In this document: positions 20,926 to 30,300 of the stretch, piece after piece
Numbering within the stretch: position 1 is the first letter of the stretch
Layout of the letters: every line of letters begins with the position of its first letter
Source of the DNA: Opitutales bacterium
GTDB taxonomy: Bacteria; Verrucomicrobiota; Verrucomicrobiia; Opitutales; UBA2987
Assembly: GCA_021772535.1 (NCBI GenBank)
Contig: JAJFLV010000116.1
Coordinates: 1-41,435 of the forward strand
Reading direction: 5' to 3'
Length of the DNA: 41,435 nt
Translations under genes and position numbers: made by a program
The notes under the pieces: model-generated
The model's database searches: none
Told to the model about the DNA's origin: nothing
The model's input: the letters and a program-made list of their open reading frames with translations, nothing else

Positions 20926-21897
20926 TCAGCAGAGCAAACTGCTAAAATCCTCCAAATGACCGGAAAATCCGCCTGCAACGCCCTTGTTAATGACGGCCAC
21001 CGCATCGTGTGAATGCAGCGATTCCAGGTGAGCGCAAGCGATCTGGAAATCCGCGATGCGATCGTCGGCCTGGAGCTGCTCGTAAACCAGGCGTACGGCA
21101 TCCTCCACAAATTTGGGCTGTTCCCCGTTCAATTCGGCGAAGGCCTGTTCGTCCTCCCGGCGGACCATGACCTGGGTTTCCGTGGGCAGGGCCTTTCCGC
21201 AATGGCGCTGTAAGTCCTCAATTGACAGTAATGCCCCTGGCCGCACTTCGACGCTCAGGCGAGCCTTGCTGCGCTGTGAATGCGGGATGGCATAGGCATT
21301 TCGCGTATTCCGCGAATGTTCCGCCAGCTCGGCGGAAGAAGGACAGGCCGAGGAATAAACAAAATCAAAATGGATGCGCTTGCGGAAACGATCCAAGTCA
21401 TCTACAATCCCCTCATAAGCCACCTTGTAGTACTGGTAGCCCTCCAGGCCGCTGCGGAGGCTTTTTTGCAACATGGGGTAAGAAAACGAAAGCCGGATGC
21501 GGGCCCGGCTGCTGCCCAGGTCTGCTTTGTAGCGAAGGAGAATCTCCTCAAGCAGTTCCAGGGTGAATATGCGATCCTTGAAATTGTAAAAAGTCCGCAT
21601 GATGCGCGACATATTGATTCCCTTTGCTTCCGCCGCCACAGACACCGTCCCGGCCACCGATACCTCAATATCCAAAGTCTCGTTTTTCTCCGTAAGGATT
21701 CTTAGAGGAAGCCGAAAGTTCGAAATACCGGTCTGCAAAATGGGCACACTTGCCCCGCGGATTTCCGCCGCAGGAGCATTCTGTACATCAGGGAGGCTCC
21801 TTCGGTATTCCTCGCCGGAAGTTGTCCCCTCAGGCAATTCAGATATTAACTCGCCGGTCGCAGTGACCGCCAACGGACTCTTTTGTGGGTCTTTCAT
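20926..21897 (-). CDS. folE2: GTP cyclohydrolase FolE2 (type IB)
   Basis: GTP cyclohydrolase I of the FolE2/GCYH-IB family (323 aa), which makes 7,8-dihydroneopterin triphosphate for folate and queuosine precursors. The conserved opening ([18 protein letters not shown]), the FRLPLRI strand and the metal-site Cys in [17 protein letters not shown] are all present. Unlike zinc-dependent FolE, FolE2 can use other divalent metals. I chose ATG 21897 (MKDPQKSP): the frame continues 40 codons upstream, but that part is unrelated to the family. It is 257 nt downstream of lpxA, so cotranscription with the lipid A genes is uncertain. Confidence 0.92.
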   Translation of the reverse strand: MKDPQKSPLAVTATGELISELPEGTTSGEEYRRSLPDVQNAPAAEIRGASVPILQTGISNFRLPLRILTEKNETLDIEVSVAGTVSVAAEAKGINMSRIMRTFYNFKDRIFTLELLEEILLRYKADLGSSRARIRLSFSYPMLQKSLRSGLEGYQYYKVAYEGIVDDLDRFRKRIHFDFVYSSACPSSAELAEHSRNTRNAYAIPHSQRSKARLSVEVRPGALLSIEDLQRHCGKALPTETQVMVRREDEQAFAELNGEQPKFVEDAVRLVYEQLQADDRIADFQIACAHLESLHSHDAVAVINKGVAGGFSGHLEDFSSLLC

Positions 21898-22154
21898 AAA
21901 ATCATTTGATATTATACAAATATGACGTGGAAGTAACTGAATAATTTCAAAAAAGCAAGTATTGGAATGGCAAACGAATCGCGGTTGTCTCAAGTTTTTG
22001 AAACAATCTTTTTCCAAATGAAGCCTTTTTTACCTCATCTGTAAATGAATGTGTGGCACGGAAACTTGCAGCTCACAAGCCGGATTCAATTTTGAGATAA
22101 TAGAACGAATCTATTCTTCCGGCAACCCCGAAATTATTTTACCAATAATCAAGC

Positions 22155-22931
22155 TCAAGTCAGGCCTCTTTTGCTGGTTTGGATGAATTCGACGATTTTT
22201 TTTGCAACTGCCGACTTAGAGTATTCTACGGCAGTGAGCTTTTGAAGGGCTTGAGATCGATTTAATCCGCTGCGGTAGAGTAACTTAAATACCGAACGCG
22301 CCTGTCGAATCTCCTCTTCCGAATAGCCATTGCGCTCCATGCCGATTGTATTGATGGCGCGAATTTTTGCCGGGTTGCCGTCGGCTATCATAAACGGAGG
22401 GACATCCTGCACCACCTTGGCGCAGCCGCCCAGAAAAGCATTGCGTCCGATGTGGCAAAATTGGTGAATGGCTGTCAACCCGCCAATGATGACATGATCA
22501 TCAATCGTGACGTGGCCGGCCAGGGTGGCAACGTTGCTCATCACGACATGATTGCCGACCCGGCACTCGTGAGCAATGTGGGTGTAGGCCAAAAAGAAGT
22601 TATCGCTGCCCACTACGGTGCAATTTTCCTCCGTGGTTGCCGTGTGCACGGTGCAATACTCCCGGAAGATGTTGCGGTCTCCTATCTTTAAGGGAGGATG
22701 ACCGCCGCCGAATTTCAGGTCCTGCGACTTCCCCCCGATGGCCGCATAGGGAAATATTTCACATTCCCTTCCCAGTGAACTGTTGCCCTCCACCGCTGCG
22801 TGATGATGGACCACCGTCGAGGAACCGATACATACGCGAGACCCGATATAGGCAAATGGCCCCACTGAAACGCCATCATCAAGTTCAGCGCCTTTTTCTA
22901 CCAGAGCGGTTGGGTGGATTGTGGTAGCCAA
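22155..22931 (-). CDS. lpxA: UDP-GlcNAc O-acyltransferase LpxA
   Basis: The first enzyme of lipid A synthesis: acyl-ACP-dependent 3-O-acylation of UDP-GlcNAc in the cytoplasm (258 aa, normal length). It is a left-handed beta-helix of hexapeptide repeats (VSVGPFAYIGSRVCIG) with the catalytic His in YTHIAHECRVGNHVVMSN and a helical C-terminal domain with the conserved NTIGMERNGYSEEEIRQAR. Translation begins at TTG 22931, as no ATG or GTG lies in a suitable position. It follows lpxC-fabZ after 67 nt on the same strand, forming a compact lipid A/fatty acid operon. Confidence 0.95.
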   Translation of the reverse strand: MATTIHPTALVEKGAELDDGVSVGPFAYIGSRVCIGSSTVVHHHAAVEGNSSLGRECEIFPYAAIGGKSQDLKFGGGHPPLKIGDRNIFREYCTVHTATTEENCTVVGSDNFFLAYTHIAHECRVGNHVVMSNVATLAGHVTIDDHVIIGGLTAIHQFCHIGRNAFLGGCAKVVQDVPPFMIADGNPAKIRAINTIGMERNGYSEEEIRQARSVFKLLYRSGLNRSQALQKLTAVEYSKSAVAKKIVEFIQTSKRGLT

Positions 22932-22998
22932 CTTCTTGAGGATCGATTCTGTTTTTAGGAATTAATTGAAAACACCGGCAAGGGCAGTCATCCAATGG

Positions 22999-24348
22999 TT
23001 AATCTTCATCGGCGGCATCCATTATGGTGAACATGAGGTTCGCGGAGGAAACCACCTGCCCTCCAACCTCGCAAGAGCAGGTTGCAGCAGCAATTTTATT
23101 AGCCCTTATTTTGGTAATTTTGACCTTTATCACTATTTGATCTCCCGGTTGGACCGTGCGGCGAAATTTTACCTTATCGCAACTCATAAAGAAGGCCACC
23201 TTCCCTTCGCTCGCTACACGGCGCAGCATGAGCACACCAGCCGCCTGGGCCATGGCTTCGATTTGCAATACGCCGGGCATCACTGGGCGGCCGGGGAAGT
23301 GTCCCTGAAAATAAGGCTCATTGAAGGTTACATTTTTCAATGCTGTCAGTTCGTCCTCATTTATAATTTCGACCACCCTGTCGATCAGCAGAAACGGATA
23401 CCGATGCGGCAGAACGTCCATCACCCGCCGGATATCCAGAGCTGTCTCATCTCCCGAGACATAGGTTTGCATTTCTTGTTTTTGCTTCTTCTTTCCTTTT
23501 GCCAGGGCTCCGGGTTTTTTCCCGTTGTGGCGGTCGAGAATCGCCGCTGTCAGCTTTGAGTTAAGCGAATGCCCGGGACGGACCGCCACAATATGGGCTT
23601 TCAGCGGGATACCCAAAAGGCACAAATCGCCAATAATATCCAGGATCTTGTGCCGCACAAATTCGTCTTTGAAGCGAAGCGGTTCTTTGGAGAGGATCTT
23701 GTCTCCTTTGATCACAATGGCGGAGTCGAGGCTACCGCCGCGAATCTTCCCCCGATTGATGAGTTCCTCGATGTCTTCGTAAATCGTAAAGGTGCGAGCC
23801 GGGCCGATTTCGCGGCAATAGGTGTCCGGATCGATATCCAATGAGAGGTGCTGGGTGTGAATCCCCCGATCATCGGTGGAGGTGCAGGTAATCTTCAGGC
23901 CATCGTATGGAAGAGCCACCAAGGAACGGTTGCCTTCGCTGACCGAAAGAGGTTCCTCCAGTTCCAGGTAGAGCCGTTCCTTATCCAGCTCGACCGGTTC
24001 CGCCTCCTTTAACAGATCGACGAAAGGCCGGGCCGATCCGTCCAGGATGGGCGGTTCCGCTCCATCCAGTTCGATGGCCACATTATCCACACCAATTCCA
24101 TTCAAGGCGCTCAGGACATGCTCCACGGTCAGCAAACTGGCGTGACCGGAGGCCATTCCGGTATTGCGGAAAAGATCCGTTACGAGGTCCACCCTGGGCT
24201 GAATTTCCGGTTTGCCATAGAGGTCGATTCTTCGAAAAACAACCCCATGGTCGGCAGGGGCCGGTTTAAAGGTGAGGCGCACCTCCTCCCCTGAATGGAG
24301 ACCTTTGCCTTTGATGGAGGCTTCGCGCAAAATGGAACGTTGTTTCAT
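22999..24348 (-). CDS. lpxC/fabZ: LpxC-FabZ fusion protein
   Basis: A bifunctional protein of 449 aa. Residues 1-285 are LpxC, the zinc deacetylase that commits to lipid A, with Zn ligands H77 ([11 protein letters not shown]) and the [10 protein letters not shown] His/Asp pair, plus GHSLNSKL. A Lys/Gln-rich linker ([18 protein letters not shown]) joins it to FabZ, the 3-hydroxyacyl-ACP dehydratase, which has [14 protein letters not shown] and active-site motif [20 protein letters not shown]. Both halves look intact. The fusion couples the two enzymes that compete for hydroxymyristoyl-ACP flux and is known from Bacteroidota and some other phyla. It heads the operon with lpxA and diverges from efp across 130 nt. 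Confidence 0.96.
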   Translation of the reverse strand: MKQRSILREASIKGKGLHSGEEVRLTFKPAPADHGVVFRRIDLYGKPEIQPRVDLVTDLFRNTGMASGHASLLTVEHVLSALNGIGVDNVAIELDGAEPPILDGSARPFVDLLKEAEPVELDKERLYLELEEPLSVSEGNRSLVALPYDGLKITCTSTDDRGIHTQHLSLDIDPDTYCREIGPARTFTIYEDIEELINRGKIRGGSLDSAIVIKGDKILSKEPLRFKDEFVRHKILDIIGDLCLLGIPLKAHIVAVRPGHSLNSKLTAAILDRHNGKKPGALAKGKKKQKQEMQTYVSGDETALDIRRVMDVLPHRYPFLLIDRVVEIINEDELTALKNVTFNEPYFQGHFPGRPVMPGVLQIEAMAQAAGVLMLRRVASEGKVAFFMSCDKVKFRRTVQPGDQIVIKVKITKIRANKIAAATCSCEVGGQVVSSANLMFTIMDAADED

Positions 24349-24478
24349 AAAAACGGTTGAAAATCAGAGACTAGGTCTCGGGTCCCGATTGTAAAGAGCG
24401 TAAATTCCCCCTGGAGAATATTGACAGCGGAACAAGGAACCCCATATTGAGCGGTTTTTCAGGTTTTTTTCATTTCAA

Positions 24479-25036
24479 ATGGCTTCTCCCACAGATCTTC
24501 GCAAAGGCAGGGTGATCAATTACAACGGCGCTCCGCATTTAGTGCTGGAGATGCTCCATCGCACCCAGGGCCGCCAGGCCGGATTCGTCCAGAGCACCTT
24601 GCGAAACATTCGCACCAACTCCACCACCACGACCAAGTTCCGCAGCACCGATAGTGTGGAGATTCTCACCACCGACACCCAGAAGCTGGAATACAGCTAT
24701 AGCGACCGCGAAGGCTGCCATTTTCTGCATCCGGAGACCTACGAGGACAGCATACTGGAGGAAAACTTGGTAAAAGACGCCCGTAAATTTCTCTCTGAAG
24801 GCAACGCCTACGACGTATTATTTGTGGAAGACGAGGCCGTCCAGATACAACTGCCCTCCTCGGTGGAACTGGAAGTGGTCGAAGCGCCCCCGGCGGTCCG
24901 GGGGGATACCTCGGGTGCAGTCCTCAAACCCGTCACCGTGAAAACCGGGTTTGTCGTACAGACCCCCCTCTTCATCAAAACCGGCGACACCATACGGGTA
25001 AGCACCGCCGACAGCTCCTACCTCGGTCGCGCCTGA
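24479..25036 (+). CDS. efp: Translation elongation factor P
   Basis: EF-P (185 aa, normal length, three beta-barrel domains) relieves ribosomes stalled at proline runs. The opening DLRKGRVINYNGAPHLVLEM and the C-terminal GDTIRVSTADSSYLGRA are typical. The tip loop that reaches the peptidyl-transferase centre reads TQGRQAGF, so residue 32 is Arg, as in the EarP-rhamnosylated class, not the lysine modified by EpmA/EpmB. The flanking residues differ from the usual PGRGQAF form. No EarP or EpmA gene is in the window. No Shine-Dalgarno is evident before ATG 24479. Confidence 0.93.
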   Translation: MASPTDLRKGRVINYNGAPHLVLEMLHRTQGRQAGFVQSTLRNIRTNSTTTTKFRSTDSVEILTTDTQKLEYSYSDREGCHFLHPETYEDSILEENLVKDARKFLSEGNAYDVLFVEDEAVQIQLPSSVELEVVEAPPAVRGDTSGAVLKPVTVKTGFVVQTPLFIKTGDTIRVSTADSSYLGRA

Positions 25037-25100
25037 TTGATCGACCGACAGGCAGAGGCCATGACTACATGACCCTTGGTTTTCAGGGTGGGCCGGTTGC

Positions 25101-25724
25101 TTACTCCGCCACCGCGATGGGTTTGCCCATGTAGGCTTCCGCCCGGGTGAGGCTTTGCAGGTCGTCCACGTCTTCCAGGGTGGGGAGGATCTTAACCGTC
25201 AAGCCTTCCTCCTTGACGCGTTCCAGGGTTACGGGAAAGACCGTTTCGGTGCTCCAGGCGATGTCTTCGAAAAGCCGCGCATGCGGCCGGTTCAATCCCA
25301 GCAGGTAGTAGCCGCCGTCAACCGCCGGGCCGATGACGACTTCGTGATTCTCCAATTCACGGGCCGTTTTCTCAATCAATTGCGGGGTCACGTAAGGGCA
25401 ATCGCCGCCCAAGAGGATTACGGAGGAAGCTCCCCGCCTGAAGGCGCCTGCGGTGGCTCGGGCCATGCGGTGGCCAAGATCGCCTTCGGGCTGTGGGAAA
25501 TAGGGATGGTCGGGGCCGAGCCAGGAATGCATGAGATCCTCATCCTCGGCTGGAGTGAAATGAATCTCGAAGGGCCAGCAGGAAGCCAGGTTGTCGAAGA
25601 GGTGTTCGACCATGGACCGATAGGCGGCCAGGGCCCGCACTTCGCCGATATCCTCGGCCAGCCGGGTTTTCACCCGTCCGACGATAGGCGCCTTGAGAAT
25701 AAAAAGTAATCTGGGTTTGGGCAT
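25101..25724 (-). CDS. TIGR04282-family glycosyltransferase (DUF2064)
   Basis: A 207-aa nucleotide-sugar-transferase-fold protein. It has the N-terminal LLFILKAPIVGRVKTRLAED loop (nucleotide binding) and the central LLGGDCPYVTPQLIEKT, followed by VIGPAVDGGYYLLGL, the hallmark of the TIGR04282/DUF2064 group. Some members are encoded with arsenosugar genes, but no arsenic gene is nearby here, so the function is left open. It converges with efp, 64 nt between stops, and is 121 nt upstream of the methyltransferase stop, so it is probably monocistronic. Confidence 0.8.
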   Translation of the reverse strand: MPKPRLLFILKAPIVGRVKTRLAEDIGEVRALAAYRSMVEHLFDNLASCWPFEIHFTPAEDEDLMHSWLGPDHPYFPQPEGDLGHRMARATAGAFRRGASSVILLGGDCPYVTPQLIEKTARELENHEVVIGPAVDGGYYLLGLNRPHARLFEDIAWSTETVFPVTLERVKEEGLTVKILPTLEDVDDLQSLTRAEAYMGKPIAVAE

Positions 25725-25845
25725 TTTTGAGGGGTTTATTTAAAGGCAGGAGATTCAGGGCTGTAAAATAATAGACTGAGAGTGAGCGCAAATCGTTTAT
25801 AAACAAAGATCAACGGGAACCATAATTATTCCCTCCACTTTAAAT

Positions 25846-27006
25846 TCAGTCGGTCCTGAGGTAACATCCTTTCAGGTATTCGCTTTCCGGCATGGTCAAT
25901 AACACCGGGTGATCCGGAGGCTGACCAGTCTGTGCAATTACCTCCACCCGGCGGCCGGAATCCGCTGCGGCCTGCCGCAAAACCTCCATAAACAGTGCCC
26001 GGTCAACATGCCGGGAGCAGGAATAAGTGGCCAGAGTGCCGCCCGATTCGAGCATTCGCAGAGCCCGCAGGTTGATCTCCTTGTAACCACGCAAGGCCCC
26101 CTCGACAGCCTTCCGGTTGCGGGCGAAAGAGGGGGGATCGAGTATTATGAGACCATACTTTTGCTTCCGGTGGCTGGAAAAATAGTCGAACATGTTGTCC
26201 TCTACAAATTCAATTTCGAGGCCGTTGCGCTGGGCATTTTTTCGCGCCAGACCGACACATTCCTCCGAAATTTCAACTGCGGTAACGGAAGCCGCACCTG
26301 CCTTGGCGCAATGAAGAGCGAATGAGCCTTGATTGGAAAAGCCATCGAGCACCCGGCGGCCATCGGCAAAGGCAGCCACTTTGGCATGCTCCTCTCTTTG
26401 GTCCAGATAGAAGCCCGTTTTTTGGCCCGTTTGCAGATCGAGGGTGTATTCCACTCCATCGATGGAAAACCACCTGGGCGGCAAATCGCGACCGTTCGCT
26501 GTTCTCACGTCCAAAGGAAGTCCCTCGTGCTGGCGGGAGGGGGCATCGTTACGGAATAAAATTGCTTCGGGTTTGAGCAATTCTTCCAGGATTTCACAGA
26601 TCACTTGCTGCCTTTGGTCCACTGCCAGGGTAAGGGCCTGAGTCACCAGAACATTGTCGAACTGGTCCACAACCAGACCGGGAAGATTGTCGGCCTCCGA
26701 CCAAACGAGTCGGCGGAATGGACCTTGGGCACGTCGGTTAACCGCTTTTTGAATCGCCCATTCCAGAAATTTCCGGTCGAAAACAGCCCTCGTGTCCCGG
26801 CTGAATCGCCGCCAGACGATTTGCGAACGGCTATTGTAAATGCCGACCCCCAGAAAGTGTCCTCGAGCATCTTTCAGGACCACGGAATCGCCGTCGAGTT
26901 TCGGATTGGGTTTGGAGCGAATTTCACCGGCAAAGACCCAGGGATGCCCCTGAAGAACACGGGCTCGCAGGCCATTTTTTAAAGTAATTTGCGAAAGTTC
27001 CTTCAT
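25846..27006 (-). CDS. RlmI-like class I rRNA (cytosine-C5) methyltransferase
   Basis: A 386-aa SAM-dependent RNA methyltransferase. An N-terminal PUA domain (residues 1-75, ITLKNGLRARVLQGHPWVFAG) is followed by an EEHE-like middle domain and a Rossmann fold with RVLDGFSNQGSFALHCAKAG (SAM loop) and ILDPPSFARNRK (motif IV). This order matches RlmI (23S rRNA m5C1962) and relatives. I set the start at ATG 27006 (MKELSQITLK), since the 25 codons upstream are not conserved and overlap the start of the permease region. It lies 25 nt downstream of the LptF/G-type gene on the same strand. Confidence 0.87.
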   Translation of the reverse strand: MKELSQITLKNGLRARVLQGHPWVFAGEIRSKPNPKLDGDSVVLKDARGHFLGVGIYNSRSQIVWRRFSRDTRAVFDRKFLEWAIQKAVNRRAQGPFRRLVWSEADNLPGLVVDQFDNVLVTQALTLAVDQRQQVICEILEELLKPEAILFRNDAPSRQHEGLPLDVRTANGRDLPPRWFSIDGVEYTLDLQTGQKTGFYLDQREEHAKVAAFADGRRVLDGFSNQGSFALHCAKAGAASVTAVEISEECVGLARKNAQRNGLEIEFVEDNMFDYFSSHRKQKYGLIILDPPSFARNRKAVEGALRGYKEINLRALRMLESGGTLATYSCSRHVDRALFMEVLRQAAADSGRRVEVIAQTGQPPDHPVLLTMPESEYLKGCYLRTD

Positions 27007-27031
27007 AAATCTGTATATTTGAGAAGTGGGA

Positions 27032-28144
27032 TCAGATGGCTTTACGATGAAGCCAAAGGGCGAGTAAAAACATTGCCCCAATAGGCAGCCAGGCCGCCGC
27101 CCAGGAAGCGAGAACCTCTCGTTCTCCCATGATTGTGCAGAGGGTGGAACCGAGGTAATAAGCGAAAAACAGTCCGAACGATTTTGAGACGCCGATCATC
27201 GGGTTGACCCGCACGCCGGATACAGCGAAAGGAATTGCCAGGCCAACCACGATCAAGGCGCTGAAAGGATTGGCCAATATTCCATTGTAGCGTACTTCGT
27301 AAGCCCGCACACGGGGATCCTCGCCAACCGAAAGTTTATCCAGAACCCGCTTCAATTCCAAAAAAGAGAGATCCTTGGGCCGTTTCTCGAGGGCTTTCAT
27401 CAGGTTGGGGTCTTCCTTGAAGGAAGGCATGATTTTTTTATCGAATGGCAACGACCGCACCGGATCGAAGCCATCTTCCCCAAAGGTGATCTCCCTCCCT
27501 TTGTGAAATACCCAATACCCATCAAAGTCATCGTAATAGCCATCGCCAGCCATCAACCGGGTGGTTTCACGGTTTCCCTTGTCAAAGGTTGAAATTGTAA
27601 TGCCGAATCCCTGGTAGGAGTATTCGCTGAAGCTGTTCATGAACCACAGTCGTCTCTCCTTGCGGTTGTAAAAGGCAAGGTTTTGGAGAATCCCGACTTC
27701 TTCCTCCGGTCGTTCTGACAACTGGTTGGCGAATTCCAGGTTTTCCCGAAGAAGGCGGGACTGCTCGACCGACCAGGGAACCAGGTGTGCGTTGAGGTAA
27801 AGCAACAGACCGGTTAGGGCCAAGCCCGCCGCCCAGAGCGTCCGGGTAATGCGCAAAAGGCTCATACCGCAGGATTGCAAGGCGTTGATCTCGTTTCCAC
27901 GATGAAGTCCGCCCAGGCTCATGAGGATGGAAATCATCAAAGCGAGCGGCATAACGGTGGGAAGAAAACTCGGCACAAGCAACATGTAATAGCGGCCGAT
28001 CTCCCTTGGACCGGCTCCGAAGCCAAGCAGATCGGGCAGATCGTCATAAAGATCTTCCAGCAGGAGCAACCCAAGAGTCACCCCCATGGCAAGGGCGAAG
28101 GCTTTCAGCCATTCACCGAAGATGTGGCGGTCGATCAGGTTCAC
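27032..28144 (-). CDS. LptF/LptG-family permease
   Basis: A 370-aa inner-membrane permease of the YjgP/YjgQ family, part of the LptB2FG extractor that moves lipopolysaccharide off the inner membrane. Opening helix IDRHIFGEWLKAFALAMGVT, helices 2-3 around LVPSFLPTVMPLALMISILM, an extracytoplasmic jellyroll domain (about residues 125-275), then three C-terminal helices ending near residue 365. Translation begins at GTG 28144. Only one of the F/G pair is present, so the partner must be elsewhere. F versus G cannot be decided from this sequence. Divergent from the NSS transporter. Confidence 0.85.
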   Translation of the reverse strand: MNLIDRHIFGEWLKAFALAMGVTLGLLLLEDLYDDLPDLLGFGAGPREIGRYYMLLVPSFLPTVMPLALMISILMSLGGLHRGNEINALQSCGMSLLRITRTLWAAGLALTGLLLYLNAHLVPWSVEQSRLLRENLEFANQLSERPEEEVGILQNLAFYNRKERRLWFMNSFSEYSYQGFGITISTFDKGNRETTRLMAGDGYYDDFDGYWVFHKGREITFGEDGFDPVRSLPFDKKIMPSFKEDPNLMKALEKRPKDLSFLELKRVLDKLSVGEDPRVRAYEVRYNGILANPFSALIVVGLAIPFAVSGVRVNPMIGVSKSFGLFFAYYLGSTLCTIMGEREVLASWAAAWLPIGAMFLLALWLHRKAI

Positions 28145-28265
28145 TGGCGCAAATAAATAAAATACTTTTCCGGCGGGAGATGGTGTCGGGACCCGTTAAT
28201 GAATTCACACAGGCGGGAGGAGTAATACGAGCAAAATGGGAAAACTGGCGAGGCAATTTTTTGCT

Positions 28266-28284
28266 GGCCAAGAACACCTTGGCC
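28266..28284 (+). promoter_or_regulatory. Leader hairpin upstream of the NSS transporter
   Basis: A perfect 7-bp stem GGCCAAG-AACAC-CTTGGCC lies 18 nt before the chosen ATG at 28302. No T tract follows, so it is not a classic terminator; it could influence translation initiation. If translation began at ATG 28236 instead, the stem would be coding. Confidence 0.3.
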
Positions 28285-28301
28285 GTTTGAATGACCCGAG
28301 C

Positions 28302-30053
28302 ATGGCAAGACCAAAGGAGTCCTGGAATTCTCGCATTGGAGTCATTCTGGCGGTTTCGGGCAGCGCGGTGGGTCTGGGAAATTTTTTGCGCTTCCCCGGC
28401 CAGGCGGCACAATACGGCGGCGGGGCTTTCATGCTGGCCTATTTTGTCGCTTTTCTCCTCATTGGCCTGCCCATTTGCTGGGCGGAGTGGACGATGGGCC
28501 GGCGGGCCGGTCAACATGGATTCAATTCCTGCCCCGGCATTTTTGCCTATATCACCCGGCACCCCGTCGGCATGTATCTGGGCGCCATCGGAATTGTCAT
28601 TCCGGTGGTAGTTTACATGTATTACGTTTACATTGAAGCCTGGTGTCTGGGGTATTCGGTCAACTTCCTTCGAGGGGAAATGGCTTTCCCCACCGCCGGT
28701 GACGCAGGCGCTTTTTGGGAAAAGTTTATCGGCAACTCTGAAAACGGCGCAGCGGTGGGCTTTGGTCTGAAAGAAGTGGGCATTTACTTGTTGGTCGCAT
28801 TCGTCCTAAATTTTTATCTGATCTATCGAGGTCTGGCCAAGGGGATTGAGCTTTTTTGCAAGTTTGCCATGCCCACCCTCATTGTCCTCGCAATGGTCGT
28901 CCTGGTGCGCGTCCTCACTCTTGGGTCGCCCGATGAGACCAATCCCCACAACAGTGTGGCCAATGGGTTGGGCTTTATGTGGAACCCTTCCAAAGTCATG
29001 GTCCAGGAAGCAGAGGAGGGGACCTATGGAAGCCGCCGATGGGTCAACATTGAGGAATTGGTCGGAGCCGACCTGATTGCCGCCAAGAGAGCCGAGATGG
29101 ATGGATCGGAAACCCGGCGGGTGGTCACCATCACGGTCTGGCAGCAATTGCGGAACCCGCAATTGTGGTTGGCCGCGGCAGGCCAGATTTTCTTTTCTCT
29201 TTCGGTCGGATTCGGCATTTTGATGACTTATTCCAGCTACCTTTCAAAATCGGACGATGTGGTCCTCAGCGGGCTGGCCGCCACCAGCACCAACGAATTT
29301 TGCGAAGTGGGACTCGGTGGGCTCATCACGGTACCGGCGGGCTTTGCCTTTTTAGGCGTGGCGGGGGTAGCAGGTCAGGGAACTTTCGCCCTTGGCTTCA
29401 AGGTACTGCCGATGGTTTTTTCCAATATGCCGGCAGGGCAGTTTTTCGGATTTCTCTTTTTCTTTTTGCTCTTTCTGGCCGCGGTCACCAGTTCACTTTC
29501 GATGGTTCAGCCGGGAATTGCATTTCTGGAGGAAACCATGGAGATCAACCGCAAACAATCCGTGGCCATACTGGGGGTGATCACGGCTTTTGGCACGGGA
29601 TTCGTGGTTTATTTCAGCAAAGATTCCAAAGCTCTGGATACCTTCGATTTCTGGGTCGGCACATTTCTGATTTTTATCCTGGCCACCATTCAAATCATAA
29701 CATTTGCCTGGGTCTTGGGCCTGGACGAGGGCTTCAAGGAAGCCCATCAGGGAGCCGCCATCCGAATCCCCCGGATTTACCGGGTAATCATGAAATACAT
29801 CTGCCCTTTGTTTTTGATCACCGTTTTTCTTCTCTGGGTTGTCGTCAATGTTTTCGGCTACAGTTTTGAAACCGGTGAGACCAATGTAAGCGGGTACATA
29901 ATGGATTTGGTAGGAAAAGATTCCAATATAGTGGCACAAATGTCGATTGGCCTAATAGTTATATTAGGCGTATTTGTTGCGCTGGTCATTTCACGGGTTA
30001 AGCGTTATAACGATCTGGTTTTCAAACCGAAAGGAATGCCAATCGCCGATTGA
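28302..30053 (+). CDS. NSS (SNF)-family sodium-dependent transporter
   Basis: A 583-aa Na+-coupled amino acid/organic solute importer of the neurotransmitter:sodium symporter family. Membrane helix 1 carries the unwound Gly-rich substrate site (VSGSAVGLGNFLRFP), followed by GGGAFMLAYFVAFLLIGLP and, later, QIFFSLSVGFG of helix 6. Between the fifth and sixth helices there is a hydrophilic segment of about 45 residues (EAEEGTYGSRRWVNIEELVG and onward) that typical bacterial members lack, making the protein longer than the usual 440-510 aa. ATG 28302 (MARPKESWNSRIG) gives the standard start; an upstream ATG at 28236 is in frame. It pairs with a small subunit gene 27 nt downstream. Confidence 0.92.
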   Translation: MARPKESWNSRIGVILAVSGSAVGLGNFLRFPGQAAQYGGGAFMLAYFVAFLLIGLPICWAEWTMGRRAGQHGFNSCPGIFAYITRHPVGMYLGAIGIVIPVVVYMYYVYIEAWCLGYSVNFLRGEMAFPTAGDAGAFWEKFIGNSENGAAVGFGLKEVGIYLLVAFVLNFYLIYRGLAKGIELFCKFAMPTLIVLAMVVLVRVLTLGSPDETNPHNSVANGLGFMWNPSKVMVQEAEEGTYGSRRWVNIEELVGADLIAAKRAEMDGSETRRVVTITVWQQLRNPQLWLAAAGQIFFSLSVGFGILMTYSSYLSKSDDVVLSGLAATSTNEFCEVGLGGLITVPAGFAFLGVAGVAGQGTFALGFKVLPMVFSNMPAGQFFGFLFFFLLFLAAVTSSLSMVQPGIAFLEETMEINRKQSVAILGVITAFGTGFVVYFSKDSKALDTFDFWVGTFLIFILATIQIITFAWVLGLDEGFKEAHQGAAIRIPRIYRVIMKYICPLFLITVFLLWVVVNVFGYSFETGETNVSGYIMDLVGKDSNIVAQMSIGLIVILGVFVALVISRVKRYNDLVFKPKGMPIAD

Positions 30054-30080
30054 TTGAAGATTGGGAGGTAAAACAAAACA

Positions 30081-30239
30081 ATGACTGCGGGAGGTTGGAT
30101 TATTTTACTGGTTTCGGTGAGTTTGGTAACGTCGCTTTTTATCTGGTGCGTCTATAAGGTTTTTTCCATTCCTGGTGAAACCGAACACCTGCATGGAGTC
30201 GAGTTTCAAACCCCCGACGAAAAAACCGAAGAGGATTAG
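30081..30239 (+). CDS. MetS-like NSS transporter small subunit
   Basis: A 52-residue membrane peptide, MTAGGWIILLVSVSLVTSLF at its N terminus, with one transmembrane helix (about residues 5-27), then a polar tail rich in Glu (ending PDEKTEED). It starts 27 nt after the NSS transporter with GGGAGG about 12 nt upstream of ATG. One-helix subunits of this size encoded directly after an NSS gene match MetS, required for MetP-type methionine/alanine uptake in actinobacteria. The similarity is in topology and context more than in sequence. Confidence 0.7.
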   Translation: MTAGGWIILLVSVSLVTSLFIWCVYKVFSIPGETEHLHGVEFQTPDEKTEED

Positions 30240-30300
30240 ATTCACCTGACTCCTTCCCCTTGCATAACCATGGGGCGGATTCGAACTTATCGATATTTTC

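Noticed and set aside
22085-22130. CAATTTTGAGATAATAGAAC between lpxA and folE2, similar to an end of the inverted-repeat family
   Set aside because: No convincing partner end could be found nearby; the match is short and AT-rich.
24367-24379. GAGAC-TAG-GTCTC palindrome in the lpxC/efp divergent region
   Set aside because: Only a 5-bp stem; too short to call an operator without other copies.
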